Shown in pieces: positions 17,399-26,463 of a stretch of DNA of 51,966 nt (position 1 is the first letter of the stretch; every line of letters begins with the position of its first letter). The position numbers and the translations under genes were made by a program. The DNA lies in the NCBI GenBank assembly GCA_934122085.1, contig CAKOVS010000010.1:1-51966 (forward strand), written 5' to 3'. Source of the stretch: an uncultured Clostridia bacterium. GTDB lineage: Bacteria > Bacillota > Clostridia > TANB77 > CAG-508. The notes beneath the pieces were generated by a model. That model ran no database searches, was not told the origin of the DNA, and saw nothing but the letters and a program-made list of their open reading frames with translations.

Positions 17399-18691
17399 TT
17401 ACGCAAATATTTGTCTTTTTTTAAATGGTAATATATTATTTGTTTCTTTCTCTCCTGTTGAATTTTTCTTTTCGATTCTTGCTTTTTCTTGTGCTATTTG
17501 CTTTTTCTGTCTTTCTGCCATTGTTTCACATATTGCTTTTTGATATGTAAAATGTGTATCTTGTGCTATTTTTTGCCAATTATAATTTTCTTTTACTTTT
17601 ATTTTTGCATTTTTCACAATATTATCACATAATTCTGGATTAAATAATAGTTCTAATATTGAATCTGCAATTGAATTTGGATTTCCACAATAACTTTTCA
17701 TCCCTGTTACTCTATGTTCTACAATTTCTCCTAATCCTCCAGCATCTGATACTACTATTGGTCTTTCTGCCAACATTCCTTCAAGTGCTACAATTCCAAA
17801 TGGTTCATATGTACTCGGAAATACTGAAATATCTGCTGCTTTATACATTCTTTCTACATCTTTTCCATTCATATATCCTGCAAAATATACTTTATTTGAA
17901 ATTCCTAAGTAATCAGCTTGTGCCTTTAATTCGTCTAGCATTCCACCTTTTCCTGCTATTACTAATTTAGCATCATGATATGAATCTAATACTTTTGGCA
18001 TTGCTGCAATTAAATTTTGTACACCTTTTTCATATACTAATCTTCCAATGAATAATATTATTTTTTCATTATCCATTGCATATTTTCTTCTAAATGAATA
18101 GTCTCTGTCCATTCCTGTGAATTTATTTAAGTTAACACCATTTGGAACAACATTTATTTTTTCAAATGGTAATCCAAATAATCTTTGTACTTCACTCTTC
18201 ATATAGTTACTATTTACTATTACTTCATTTGCTTCATATGTAAGCATCCATTCTGTATCATTTATGTATTTTTGATTTGGTTCTCTTATTCCACTATTTC
18301 TTCCTGCTTCAGTTGCATGTATTGTTGCTACTATTGGGATATCAAATGAGTGTTTTAATGTTTTTGCAGCATTGGCAACTAACCAATCATGTGCATGTAT
18401 TACATCAAATTTTCCTTGTTCTGCAATTATTTGACTTGCTCTTTCTACCATATTAAAGTTAAGTTGTAATATCCAATCTATAAAGTTGTTTGGTTGTATC
18501 ATATAATTATCTACTCTATAAACTTTTACTCCTTTATCATCCTCATAATATGGAACTTCTCCATCTCTATATGTTACTACAGTTACTTCATGACCATCTT
18601 TTATTAATCTGTGTGATAGGTCATATACTACTCTTGATATTCCACCAACTACTCTTGGTGGATATTCCCATGTAAGCATCAATATTTTCAT
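17399..18691 (-). CDS. GT4-family glycosyltransferase (glycogen synthase-like)
   Basis: The 430-aa protein starts MKILMLTWEYPPRVVGGISR, the typical opening of GT4 enzymes, with the GT-B fold: VIHAHDWL in the N-terminal half, VPNGVNLNKF at the hinge, LFIGRLVYEKGVQNLI, and the retaining EPFGIVALEGMLAERPIV motif that binds the nucleotide-sugar donor. The start at 18691 has a GGGG ribosome site. GH57 branching enzyme, DUF4912 and GH15 genes elsewhere in the window suggest alpha-glucan synthesis, but a cell-envelope glycan role is possible. It forms a single-gene unit with its own terminator. Confidence 0.85.
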   Translation of the reverse strand: MKILMLTWEYPPRVVGGISRVVYDLSHRLIKDGHEVTVVTYRDGEVPYYEDDKGVKVYRVDNYMIQPNNFIDWILQLNFNMVERASQIIAEQGKFDVIHAHDWLVANAAKTLKHSFDIPIVATIHATEAGRNSGIREPNQKYINDTEWMLTYEANEVIVNSNYMKSEVQRLFGLPFEKINVVPNGVNLNKFTGMDRDYSFRRKYAMDNEKIILFIGRLVYEKGVQNLIAAMPKVLDSYHDAKLVIAGKGGMLDELKAQADYLGISNKVYFAGYMNGKDVERMYKAADISVFPSTYEPFGIVALEGMLAERPIVVSDAGGLGEIVEHRVTGMKSYCGNPNSIADSILELLFNPELCDNIVKNAKIKVKENYNWQKIAQDTHFTYQKAICETMAERQKKQIAQEKARIEKKNSTGEKETNNILPFKKRQIFA

Positions 18692-18812
18692 TGATTTTAC
18701 CCCTTTCTTACGTTCAGTTTTCTTCTGTTTCAATTATACTTTGTATATTTTATACATAATTTTTGCTTTTGTCTATATTTTTTACAAATTTTTATATATT
18801 TTACATTAATAA

Positions 18813-19301
18813 TTATTTTTTTACATATGTTATAAAATCATATATTAAATTATTATCTTCATCCTTTTGATTTTCATCTCTTGAAACTTCTTTCCAAACT
18901 TCTTCATTAATTCTTGGGAATACTGCATCACCATCAAAATCTTTATCCACTTCTGTTACATATAATTTTGTTACATATTGCATAAGTAGTCTATATATCA
19001 TAGCTCCACCAATTACATAGTTTTCATTTTTGTCTTCTATATATTGTTGAATTTCAAGCATTGAATGTACAACTTTTGCATTTGGTGTACTTACTCTAAA
19101 ATCAGGATTATTTGAAAATACTATTACATTTCTTTCTCTTAAATATTTTCCTAGTATGTCATATGTTTTTCTTCCCATTATGACATTTTTTCCTTCTGTT
19201 AATTCTCTAAATTTTTTTGATTCTGCTGGTAATTTCATTATTAATTCATCATTTTTTCCTATTACATTGTTTTTAGCTTTTGCTACTATTATACTTAACA
19301 T
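18813..19301 (-). CDS. folA: Dihydrofolate reductase
   Basis: DHFR reduces dihydrofolate to tetrahydrofolate with NADPH. The 162-aa protein has the SIIVAKAKNNVIGKNDEL start, VIMGRKTYDIL (NADPH site), VIVFSNN, and YVIGGAMIYRLLM. The start at 19301 follows GGAGG by 8 nt. The catalytic acid at the E. coli Asp27 position is Glu (LPAES), as in vertebrate enzymes. The nearly invariant Trp22 (PWxLP) is replaced by Met (LIMKLP), which is unusual. thyA is not in the window; fhs and the one-carbon pathway are close by. Confidence 0.9.
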   Translation of the reverse strand: MLSIIVAKAKNNVIGKNDELIMKLPAESKKFRELTEGKNVIMGRKTYDILGKYLRERNVIVFSNNPDFRVSTPNAKVVHSMLEIQQYIEDKNENYVIGGAMIYRLLMQYVTKLYVTEVDKDFDGDAVFPRINEEVWKEVSRDENQKDEDNNLIYDFITYVKK

Positions 19302-19337
19302 TATTTTTTCCTCCATTAATTATCATTAGAACATTTA

Positions 19338-20225
19338 CTAATATTCCCATGTTGGAACATATTCTTCTTCGTGTTCTCCTAATTCTTGTATATATCCATT
19401 TTCTAAATCTAATTCATATAAATAATTTTCTACTTTTTCATATTCTTCTTTTGTTATTTTTCTTGCAATTTCTGGTATTTCTTTAGCCTTATATGTTGGA
19501 AAATATTGTGCCATTATACTTACATATACATTTGAATCTATATTTTCTTTAATCCATTTCAAAACTTTTTTACTGTTTTGTACTTCATTTGGTAATATTA
19601 GATGTCTTATCATTAATCCTTTTTTCATAACTCCATTCTCATCAAGTACTGGTGTTCCAACTTGTCTATACATTTCTTGAATTGCTTTTGTTGCAATTTC
19701 AAAATAATTATCTACTTTTGAATATTTTTTTGCTAAATCATCATAATAATATTTTAAATCTGGCAAATATATGTCTACATATCCTTCAAGTAATTTTAAT
19801 GTTTCTACACTCTCATAGCCATTTGTATTATATACTATTGGAATTTTTAAACCTTTTTTTCTTGCAATTTTTATTGCTTCTACTATATGTAGTGCATATG
19901 ATGTTGGAGTTACTAAATTAATATTTTGGACATTTCTTTCTTGTTGTTTTATCATTACATTCGCAAGTTCTTCTATTGTTATTTCTTTTCCTCTTCCAAG
20001 CTGACTTATTTCATAATTCTGGCAAAATACACAATTCATATTACAATTTGAGAAAAAGATTGTTCCAGATCCGTTTTCTCCACTTATACATGGTTCTTCA
20101 AAATTATGAATTGAATATAATGCTATTTTTATTTTATCTGTTGATTTACATCTTCCTGGATTTTTGGTTCTATTAATTTTACAATTGTGTGGACATATTG
20201 TACAACATTCTAATTCTTTATTCAT
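19338..20225 (-). CDS. Radical SAM protein of the PflX/COG1313 type
   Basis: The 295-aa protein has the radical SAM cluster motif CNMNCVFCQN near residue 60 and an extra N-terminal Cys-rich segment CCTICPHNC..GRCK that may bind a second cluster, as in PflX-like proteins related to pyruvate formate-lyase activating enzyme. YLPDLKYY and LMIRHLILPNE are further family blocks. The substrate of this family is not established. It lies 12 bp downstream of fhs, suggesting a link to formate or one-carbon metabolism (inference). Confidence 0.85.
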   Translation of the reverse strand: MNKELECCTICPHNCKINRTKNPGRCKSTDKIKIALYSIHNFEEPCISGENGSGTIFFSNCNMNCVFCQNYEISQLGRGKEITIEELANVMIKQQERNVQNINLVTPTSYALHIVEAIKIARKKGLKIPIVYNTNGYESVETLKLLEGYVDIYLPDLKYYYDDLAKKYSKVDNYFEIATKAIQEMYRQVGTPVLDENGVMKKGLMIRHLILPNEVQNSKKVLKWIKENIDSNVYVSIMAQYFPTYKAKEIPEIARKITKEEYEKVENYLYELDLENGYIQELGEHEEEYVPTWEY

Positions 20226-20237
20226 CTCTATATCCCT

Positions 20238-21890
20238 CTAAAAAATTCCACTTATTTCTCCATCATTTGAAATATCTATATTTTCTGCTGCAGGAGTTTG
20301 TGGTAATCCTGGCATTGTCATTATTTTTCCTGTATATATAACAATAAAACCTGCTCCTGCTTTTAATTCTACATCATTAATATTTATATTAAATTTTTCA
20401 GCACATTCTATATTTTTGGCATTATCTGAAAATGAATATTGTGTTTTAGCTATACAAATTGGTAAATTTCCATATCCTAATTTTTTTATTTTTTCGACTT
20501 TTTTCATCGCTTCCTCACTAAATATTACATTTTCTGCACCATAAACATTTTGTGCTACTTTTTTTACTTTATCAACTATAGAATCATTTAAGTCATAACA
20601 ATATTTAATTGTTTGACTTTCTGGCATATTAACTATCTTTTGTGCAATATCTATTGCTCCGTTTCCACCTTTAGCCCAACTTTCTACAATACTTACTTCA
20701 ATATTTCTTTTGCTTAATTCTTCTTTTAGATAATTTAGTTCAACTTCTGTGTCTGTATTAAATTTATTTATTGCTACTATTACATTTTGTCCAAAAATAT
20801 TTTTTAAGTTATTAATATGTTTATATAAATTTTTCATTCCTTTTTTTAATGCTTCAATATTTTCATTTAAAATTTCTTCTTTTAGAACTCCTCCATGATA
20901 TTTTAATGCTTTTATTGTAGCAACACATATTACAACATCTGGTTTTATTTGTGCTTTTCTACATTTTATATCAATAAATTTTTCAGCACCTAAATCTGCT
21001 CCAAATCCTGCTTCTGTTACTGTATATTCTGCAAGTTCCATTCCTAATTTTGTTGCTATTACAGAATTACAACCATGTGCAATATTAGCAAATGGACCTC
21101 CATGTATAATTGCAGGTGTATGTTCTAATGTTTGTACTAGATTTGGTTTTATTGCATCTTTCAATAATACTGTCATTGCACCTTCTGCTTTTAAGTCTTT
21201 AGAAAATATTGGTTCTTCTTTTTTATTATATCCTATTATTATATTTCCAAGTCTTTGCTTTAATTCTTCTATATTTTCAGATAAGCATACTATTGCCATT
21301 ATTTCTGAAGCAACTGATATATCAAATCCATCTTCTCTTGGAACTATTTTACTTTCTCCAGATAGTCCTGTCTGTATTTTTCTTAATTGCCTATCATTTA
21401 AGTCTACACATCTTTTCCATACTACTTTTTCTATTTGCAATTTATTTCCATAATATATATGATTATCTATCATTGCTGACAATAAATTGTTTGCAGATGT
21501 TATTGCATGTATATCTCCTGTAAAATGCAAGTTTATATCTTCCATTGGAGCTACTTGTGCATGTCCTCCACCTGTTGCCCCACCTTTCATTCCAAAAACT
21601 GGTCCTAATGATGGTTCTCTTAATGCTAATATTGATTTCTTTCCAATTTTTCTTAATCCATCTGCAATTGCTATTGATATTGTTGTTTTTCCTTCCCCTA
21701 AAGGTGTTGGACTCATTGCAGTTACTAATACTAATTTTCCTTTTGTATTTTTATTATATTTTTCAAAATTTGATATTTTTGCCTTGTATTTTCCATACAA
21801 TTCTACATCATTTTCATCTATATTTGTTTTTTTGGCTATGTCTAATATATTTTCAAGATTTACTTGTTTTGCAATTTCTATATCTGTCAT
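20238..21890 (-). CDS. fhs: Formate-tetrahydrofolate ligase
   Basis: This enzyme makes 10-formyl-THF from formate, THF and ATP. The 550-aa length is normal for the homotetrameric bacterial form. Motifs are the P-loop TPLGEGKTT, REPSLGPVFGMKGGATGGGHAQVAPM, NLHFTGDIHAI and FANIAHGCNSV, with the C-terminal GAGFIVIYTGKIMTMPGLP. Downstream lies the PflX-like gene, upstream the PAP2-like gene. In anaerobes it serves purine synthesis or the methyl branch of acetogenesis; no other Wood-Ljungdahl gene is visible. Confidence 0.97.
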   Translation of the reverse strand: MTDIEIAKQVNLENILDIAKKTNIDENDVELYGKYKAKISNFEKYNKNTKGKLVLVTAMSPTPLGEGKTTISIAIADGLRKIGKKSILALREPSLGPVFGMKGGATGGGHAQVAPMEDINLHFTGDIHAITSANNLLSAMIDNHIYYGNKLQIEKVVWKRCVDLNDRQLRKIQTGLSGESKIVPREDGFDISVASEIMAIVCLSENIEELKQRLGNIIIGYNKKEEPIFSKDLKAEGAMTVLLKDAIKPNLVQTLEHTPAIIHGGPFANIAHGCNSVIATKLGMELAEYTVTEAGFGADLGAEKFIDIKCRKAQIKPDVVICVATIKALKYHGGVLKEEILNENIEALKKGMKNLYKHINNLKNIFGQNVIVAINKFNTDTEVELNYLKEELSKRNIEVSIVESWAKGGNGAIDIAQKIVNMPESQTIKYCYDLNDSIVDKVKKVAQNVYGAENVIFSEEAMKKVEKIKKLGYGNLPICIAKTQYSFSDNAKNIECAEKFNININDVELKAGAGFIVIYTGKIMTMPGLPQTPAAENIDISNDGEISGIF

Positions 21891-21915
21891 TTTCTCTCAT
21901 CCTTTCTCATTAATA

Positions 21916-22356
21916 TTATGCAAATAAGCCAACAATAATTCCAAGAAAAGCTCCTACAAATACTTGGATTGGTGTGTGTCCTAGTACTTCCACAAGTTTT
22001 TCTTGGACTTGAACATTAGTAAGACCTGGTGTTTCAATTATTCTATTTAATAATTTTGCTTGTTTTCCTGCTGCTCTTCTTACACCAGCAGCATCATACA
22101 TAACAACTAAAGCAAAAATTAGTGCAAGTGCAAATATATTAGAATCAAATCCTTCTGCCTTTCCTATCATTGTCGCAATACACATTGCTATCGCAGAATG
22201 TGAACTTGGCATTCCTCCAGCTCCTACAATTCTTTTAAAGTTAAATTTCTTTGTTTTTATTAATTCATATATTACTTTAAATGTTTGTATACAAAACCAT
22301 AATATTAATGGTATATATAAATATCTATTCGTAATCATTTTTTGTAAATCATTCAT
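21916..22356 (-). CDS. Divergent PAP2-family membrane protein
   Basis: The 146-aa protein matches the DUF212/YuiD-type divergent PAP2 family: FKRIVGAGGMPSSHSAIAMCIATMIG near residues 42-67, then DAAGVRRAAGKQA and EVLGHTPIQVFVGAFLGIIVG. Four hydrophobic segments are visible. The SSHS-type core suggests phosphatase ancestry, but activity is unproven. It lies 15 bp after xseB. Confidence 0.88.
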   Translation of the reverse strand: MNDLQKMITNRYLYIPLILWFCIQTFKVIYELIKTKKFNFKRIVGAGGMPSSHSAIAMCIATMIGKAEGFDSNIFALALIFALVVMYDAAGVRRAAGKQAKLLNRIIETPGLTNVQVQEKLVEVLGHTPIQVFVGAFLGIIVGLFA

Positions 22357-22371
22357 CAGGCATTTCTCCTA

Positions 22372-22599
22372 TTATTCATTGTTGTTTTCAAAATTTTTTT
22401 CTTCTAATTCACCATTTTTTTCTAATAAAATTGTTATTTTCTTTTCAGCATTTTCCAAAATATTATTACATTGTTTTGCTATTTTCATTCCCTCTTCAAA
22501 TTTTTTTACAGATTCATCTAAGTTTAATTCACCTTTTTCTAATTCTGTTACTATATTTTCTAAGCTTTCCATTGATTTTTCAAAATTATTTTCTCCCAT
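22372..22599 (-). CDS. xseB: Exodeoxyribonuclease VII small subunit
   Basis: The 75-aa protein shows the XseB signature FEKSMESLENIVTELEKGEL and LDESVKKFEEGMKIAKQCNNIL, forming the helical hairpin that decorates the large subunit XseA. XseA, normally adjacent, is absent from this window, so either it is encoded elsewhere or this subunit is orphaned. Confidence 0.9.
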   Translation of the reverse strand: MGENNFEKSMESLENIVTELEKGELNLDESVKKFEEGMKIAKQCNNILENAEKKITILLEKNGELEEKNFENNNE

Positions 22600-22614
22600 T
22601 TTTATATACTCCTT

Positions 22615-23058
22615 TTAATTTCCAATAAGTATTGTTGTCTTTAATTTTAATTCTTCATTATTACCATTTTCTAAATATTTAACAATTACTTCAATTCCTT
22701 TTCCTTTTATCTCTTTTGTTATATTAACACTAACATCATATCCTTTTGGAAATGTATTATCATTTCCTTTTGAATATTTGTACTTTGAATCTGTACCATC
22801 AAATATTTCTTCATTTGAAATATTACCGATTGCAATATTTTTATTAGCATTAACTTTTTGTTTTGCAGTTTCTATTGCTTGAATAGCTATATTAGTTGCA
22901 ATTGCTTTTCTTTCAACCTTTTTTGATATATTTGCTATATTTGCAAATAAACTTGTCACTAATGGTATAAATATCATTAATATTATTACAGCAATTGTTG
23001 CATCAATCCCTGTTATTCCTTTGTTATCTTTAATTTTTCTTAAAATATATTTTTTCAT
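22615..23058 (-). CDS. Pilin-like protein with class III signal
   Basis: The 147-aa product begins MKKYILRKIKDNKGITGIDATIAVIIL. A basic leader, Gly and a hydrophobic helix indicate prepilin peptidase processing, and mature position 5 is Asp (G, then ITGID), an acidic residue in place of the usual Glu. The head is mostly beta with Lys/Asn-rich stretches. It is separate from the pil operon, between xseB and hup. A minor pilin of PilV/PilW kind is likely; the exact role is unknown. Confidence 0.7.
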   Translation of the reverse strand: MKKYILRKIKDNKGITGIDATIAVIILMIFIPLVTSLFANIANISKKVERKAIATNIAIQAIETAKQKVNANKNIAIGNISNEEIFDGTDSKYKYSKGNDNTFPKGYDVSVNITKEIKGKGIEVIVKYLENGNNEELKLKTTILIGN

Positions 23059-23245
23059 GTAACCCTATTACATTTCCTTTCCAATCATTTGTATTACTGA
23101 TATATAATATATCAATAATCATTAATAAAATCAATAGAAAACGCAAAAAAACAACTAGAAAAATTTTCAATTTTTCTTATTTGTTCTCGCCCGATTTGAA
23201 TTTCTGAGTGAAGCAATGAAATCTCAAAGAGCTAGCGATTGTAAC

Positions 23246-23288
23246 TTTTTATATGCTAGGAAAGTATAACTTCCCTAGTATATAAAAA
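23246..23288. repeat. Terminator-adjacent hairpin, family member A
   Basis: A 20-bp imperfect inverted repeat, TTTTTATATGCTAGGAAAGT (23246-23265) with ACTTCCCTAGTATATAAAAA (23269-23288), has a 3-nt loop. Related hairpins are at 38964-39008 and 48907-48949. It begins at the T-run of the hup terminator. Confidence 0.7.
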
Positions 23289-23325
23289 TAAAGATGAAAA
23301 TTTTAAAAAACTTTTCATCTTTATT
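23287..23325 (-). terminator. hup terminator
   Basis: A perfect 14-bp stem, minus strand AATAAAGATGAAAA and TTTTCATCTTTATT, is followed by TTTTATATA. It lies 30 bp after the hup stop. Confidence 0.85.
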
Positions 23326-23354
23326 TCTAAATTATAAAAAACTATATTATATAA

Positions 23355-23630
23355 TTATTTATTTACTGTTTCTTTTAATGCTTTACCAGCTTTAAATACT
23401 GGAGCTTTTGATGCAGGTATTTTTATCTCTTCTTTAGTTTGAGGATTTCTACCTTTTCTTGCAGCTCTTTTTCTAACTTCGAATGATCCAAATCCAACTA
23501 ATTGAATTTTGTCTCCTCCTTTTAATGCATCAGAAACAACTTCAACAAATGCGTTTAATGTTTCTTCTGTTACTTTTTTTGATTCTCCTGTTTTTGCAGA
23601 CATTGCTGCTACTAATTCAGCTTTGTTCAT
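23355..23630 (-). CDS. hup: HU-family DNA-binding protein
   Basis: HU is a small nucleoid protein that bends DNA. The 91-aa protein has MNKAELVAAMSAKTGESKKV, FVEVVSDALKGGDKIQLVGFGSFEVRKRAARKGRNPQTKEEIKIP and the C-terminal FKAGKALKETV, all diagnostic. AGGAGG precedes the ATG by 10 nt. It is a single-gene unit with a strong terminator and a palindrome upstream. Confidence 0.97.
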   Translation of the reverse strand: MNKAELVAAMSAKTGESKKVTEETLNAFVEVVSDALKGGDKIQLVGFGSFEVRKRAARKGRNPQTKEEIKIPASKAPVFKAGKALKETVNK

Positions 23631-23669
23631 TGTGAATTACCTCCTATATATTTTTGTAATAATAATATG

Positions 23670-23704
23670 TACTTATATTGCAGTATTTAAGCAATATCTG
23701 TACT
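23670..23704. promoter_or_regulatory. Inverted repeat upstream of hup
   Basis: GTACTTATATTGC and GCAATATCTGTAC flank a 9-bp centre; 11 of 13 arm positions are complementary. It lies 40-75 bp upstream of the hup ATG and overlaps a possible minus-strand -35 (TTGCTT), so it could be an operator or a 5' UTR hairpin. Confidence 0.4.
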
Positions 23705-23751
23705 TTTCTGTTTATTTATTCTCCAAAATATTATAAAATCCCTCTTTTTTT

Positions 23752-25380
23752 TTAATAAATTTTCATTTTTGTTAAAATATTTAAGATTTTATCACCTTTT
23801 GGAAGCATTTTTATATCTTCTTTACTATAAATTTTTAATGCTACTACTGACATTAAATATATTATAACTGCAAATACTATTGAAATTATTGTTGCTTTAT
23901 TTCCATGTAAAAATGTATTACTTAGTAAATTGTAAACTGTATATGAACATACTCCCATTATTCCTACTGCAATTCCTGGTTTAATAACAAATTTTTTAAA
24001 TGGTAAATCTAATTTTATATATTTCTGTAACACTATAAATACTATTGCAAATGCTGTTGCATGACATGCAATTGTTGCAATTGCTGCTCCATATACATTT
24101 AATGCTGGTATTCTTAATAAAATTAAATTTAAAATTAATTTAACTACACAACCAGCTCCTAATGCAAATGCTGGTACCATTACTTTTCCAAATCCTTGTA
24201 ATGCACCACTTATTGTTTGGTTTAATATTGAGAATATTACACCAATTGCAACAAGTTGTAGCAATACTTTTCCTTCATTTGCTCTTGGATATAATAGGTT
24301 TAGAATTGGTTGTGCAAATACAACTAATCCTACTACACATGGAAGTCCAATTAACATTGATGTCATTAATGAAAATGATACTCTTTTTGTTGCTGTTTCA
24401 TGATCATTTTTTGCTTTAGCTGCTGATATTGCTGGTACTAATGCTGTTGAAAACGCTACATTTATTGCAAGTGGTAAATTTGTTATTGTATCAACTTTTC
24501 CTCCTAATATTCCATATAATTTTTTTGCAGCATCTGATGAAAGATATGTACTTAATATTCTTTTTACTGTAAACGAATCTATATTTTTATTAAATGATGT
24601 CATTATTGAACTTAATGTTAATGGAATTGATACCATTAAAATTTTCTTTACAATTGTTTTTACATCTTCATATTTATAATTTACTGTTTGAGCAATTTCA
24701 TTTCCAATTTCTTTTCTTTTGGTTCTATAATATATAAACATATATGCAAAACTTGAAAATGTTGCTATTGTTGTTGCCACATTTGCTCCTGCAGACATCA
24801 TTTCTGTTGAAGTTGATGTTATATATGCAACAATTTCTACTATTACTATAGTTAATACTGTTTTAAATATTTGTTCTAATGTTTGTGCTCTTGCTGTAAT
24901 TTTTAATGTTCTTCTACCATTAAAATATCCTCTAAATACTGATGATATTGATACAAAAAATATTGCTGGTGATAATGCAATTAATGTTAATTCTGCCTCT
25001 GGAATTTGAATCCAATTATATGCAATTGTATGTGCTCCAAAAAATAATAACATTGTTCCAATTGCACCAATTATTCCAAAAGTTGCTAATGCTACTTTAA
25101 ATATTCTGTTTGCACCTTTATTATCTCCTAATGCTAATCTTTCTGAAACTAATTTGGATATTGCATTTGGTACACCTATTGATGAAATTGTAAGTAATAG
25201 TGCATATATTTGATATCCACTAATATATATTGCATTTCCTGCATCTCCAAAACCATCTCTATTTGTTAAATATAATGTATATATTAATCCCAAAACTTTT
25301 ATCAAAATTTGAGAAAACATTATAGTCATTACACCTTGCATAAAACTTTCTTTTTTTACTTTTGTTTTTTCTTCAGTCAT
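23752..25380 (-). CDS. SpoVB/MurJ-like polysaccharide flippase (MATE/MOP superfamily)
   Basis: The 542-aa protein has about 14 hydrophobic segments. It opens with a short Lys-rich tail and QGVMTIMFSQILIKVLGLIYTLYL, typical of the SpoVB/Wzx branch, and includes GVPNAISKLVSERLALGD and SALVPAISAAKAK-like blocks (STALVPAISAAKAKND). The family flips lipid-linked sugars across the membrane; SpoVB acts in spore cortex synthesis. Assignment to spore cortex here is an inference from the organism's other sporulation genes. Confidence 0.85.
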   Translation of the reverse strand: MTEEKTKVKKESFMQGVMTIMFSQILIKVLGLIYTLYLTNRDGFGDAGNAIYISGYQIYALLLTISSIGVPNAISKLVSERLALGDNKGANRIFKVALATFGIIGAIGTMLLFFGAHTIAYNWIQIPEAELTLIALSPAIFFVSISSVFRGYFNGRRTLKITARAQTLEQIFKTVLTIVIVEIVAYITSTSTEMMSAGANVATTIATFSSFAYMFIYYRTKRKEIGNEIAQTVNYKYEDVKTIVKKILMVSIPLTLSSIMTSFNKNIDSFTVKRILSTYLSSDAAKKLYGILGGKVDTITNLPLAINVAFSTALVPAISAAKAKNDHETATKRVSFSLMTSMLIGLPCVVGLVVFAQPILNLLYPRANEGKVLLQLVAIGVIFSILNQTISGALQGFGKVMVPAFALGAGCVVKLILNLILLRIPALNVYGAAIATIACHATAFAIVFIVLQKYIKLDLPFKKFVIKPGIAVGIMGVCSYTVYNLLSNTFLHGNKATIISIVFAVIIYLMSVVALKIYSKEDIKMLPKGDKILNILTKMKIY

Positions 25381-25460
25381 TTTGTCCTCCTAACTATCAA
25401 TTCAATCTTGTAAATTATATACATAAAAACCAAAAATATCAATAACTTTACTAAAATTTA

Positions 25461-25489
25461 TTGACAAAAATGACATTTTGTATTAGAAT
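25461..25489 (+). promoter_or_regulatory. rplM-rpsI promoter
   Basis: TTGACA at 25461-25466 and TAGAAT at 25484-25489 with a 17-bp spacer; about 110 bp upstream of rplM. Confidence 0.75.
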
Positions 25490-25499
25490 ATTTGAGTGA

Positions 25500-25600
25500 A
25501 TATTGAAATATGATTTAAATTTGAACTTCTCCCCGGTAGTTTAAAATTTAAATTTCATATAAATAAAATTAAAATTTTAAATAGGAGGATTAGTACTACC
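25500..25600 (+). promoter_or_regulatory. Probable L13 (rplM) mRNA leader
   Basis: The leader contains a long pairing, ATATGA..TAAATTT (about 25508-25522) with AAATTTA..TCATAT (about 25546-25561), around a loop with TTCTCCCCGGTAGT. Firmicutes rplM genes commonly carry an L13 leader that binds the ribosomal protein. I judged this by position and fold only, without a covariance model. Confidence 0.5.
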
Positions 25601-26035
25601 ATGAACAATGTTACATATAGTGCAAAAAAATCAGAAGTTGAAAGAAAATGGTATATAATCGATGCTACAGACAAGCCACTTGGTAGAGTTGCTACTGAAG
25701 CTGCTAGATTACTTAGAGGAAAACATAAACCAACTTTCACACCAAATATTGATACAGGTGATAATGTTATCATCATTAATTGCAAAGATGCAAAATTAAC
25801 AGGAAATAAAATTAATTCAAAAATTTACAGACATCATTCAGGATATATTGGAGGAATGAAAGAAACTCCAGCTGCTGTAATGATGGCAAAAAATCCAGAA
25901 AAAGCTATGATGTTAGCTGTTAAAGGAATGTTACCACATACTTCTTTAGGAAGACAAATGGCAACAAAATTAAGAACATTTGCTGGAAGCGAACACAATC
26001 TTCAAGCACAAAAACCAGAAATTTGGAATTTTTAA
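25601..26035 (+). CDS. rplM: 50S ribosomal protein L13
   Basis: The 144-aa protein shows ERKWYIIDATDKPLGRVATEAARLLRGKHKPTFTPNIDTGD, VIIINCKDAKLTGNK and GMLPHTSLGRQMATKLR, diagnostic of L13. AGGAGG lies 12 nt before the ATG, slightly long. It is followed by rpsI after 17 bp. Confidence 0.98.
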   Translation: MNNVTYSAKKSEVERKWYIIDATDKPLGRVATEAARLLRGKHKPTFTPNIDTGDNVIIINCKDAKLTGNKINSKIYRHHSGYIGGMKETPAAVMMAKNPEKAMMLAVKGMLPHTSLGRQMATKLRTFAGSEHNLQAQKPEIWNF

Positions 26036-26052
26036 TTTAAGGAGGAACAATA

Positions 26053-26454
26053 ATGGCTAAGTCAAATAAAATAACATACTTAGGTACAGGTAGAAGAAAA
26101 AGTTCAGTAGCTAGAGTTAGATTAGTTGAAGGAACTGGAAAAATAACAATAAACGGAAAAGATATCGAAGAATATTTCGATTTAGATACTTTAAAAGTTA
26201 TTGTTAGACAACCATTAACAGTTACAAATACATTAACAAAATATGATGTTGTTTGTTCAGTTTATGGTGGAGGTGTTACTGGTCAAGCTGGTGCTGTTAG
26301 ACATGGTATCGCTAGAGCTTTAAACGAAGCTAATGCTGAATACAGACCTGCTTTAAAATCAAACGGATTCTTAACAAGAGATTCTCGTATGAAAGAAAGA
26401 AAGAAATATGGTCTTAAAAAAGCAAGAAAAGCACCTCAATTCTCAAAGAGATAG
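26053..26454 (+). CDS. rpsI: 30S ribosomal protein S9
   Basis: The 133-aa protein has YLGTGRRKSSVARVRLVEG, ITINGKDIEEYF, YGGGVTGQAGAVRHGIARAL and the basic C-terminus ending KKARKAPQFSKR that reaches the P site. It is co-transcribed with rplM and has an AAGGAGG site. Confidence 0.98.
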   Translation: MAKSNKITYLGTGRRKSSVARVRLVEGTGKITINGKDIEEYFDLDTLKVIVRQPLTVTNTLTKYDVVCSVYGGGVTGQAGAVRHGIARALNEANAEYRPALKSNGFLTRDSRMKERKKYGLKKARKAPQFSKR

Positions 26455-26463
26455 AAAATACAA

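Noticed and set aside
23160..23245. Slightly GC-richer intergenic stretch (GAGTGAAGCAATGAAATCTC region) as a small RNA gene
   Set aside because: No promoter-terminator pair could be placed and no convincing fold was seen; it may be a repeat remnant.
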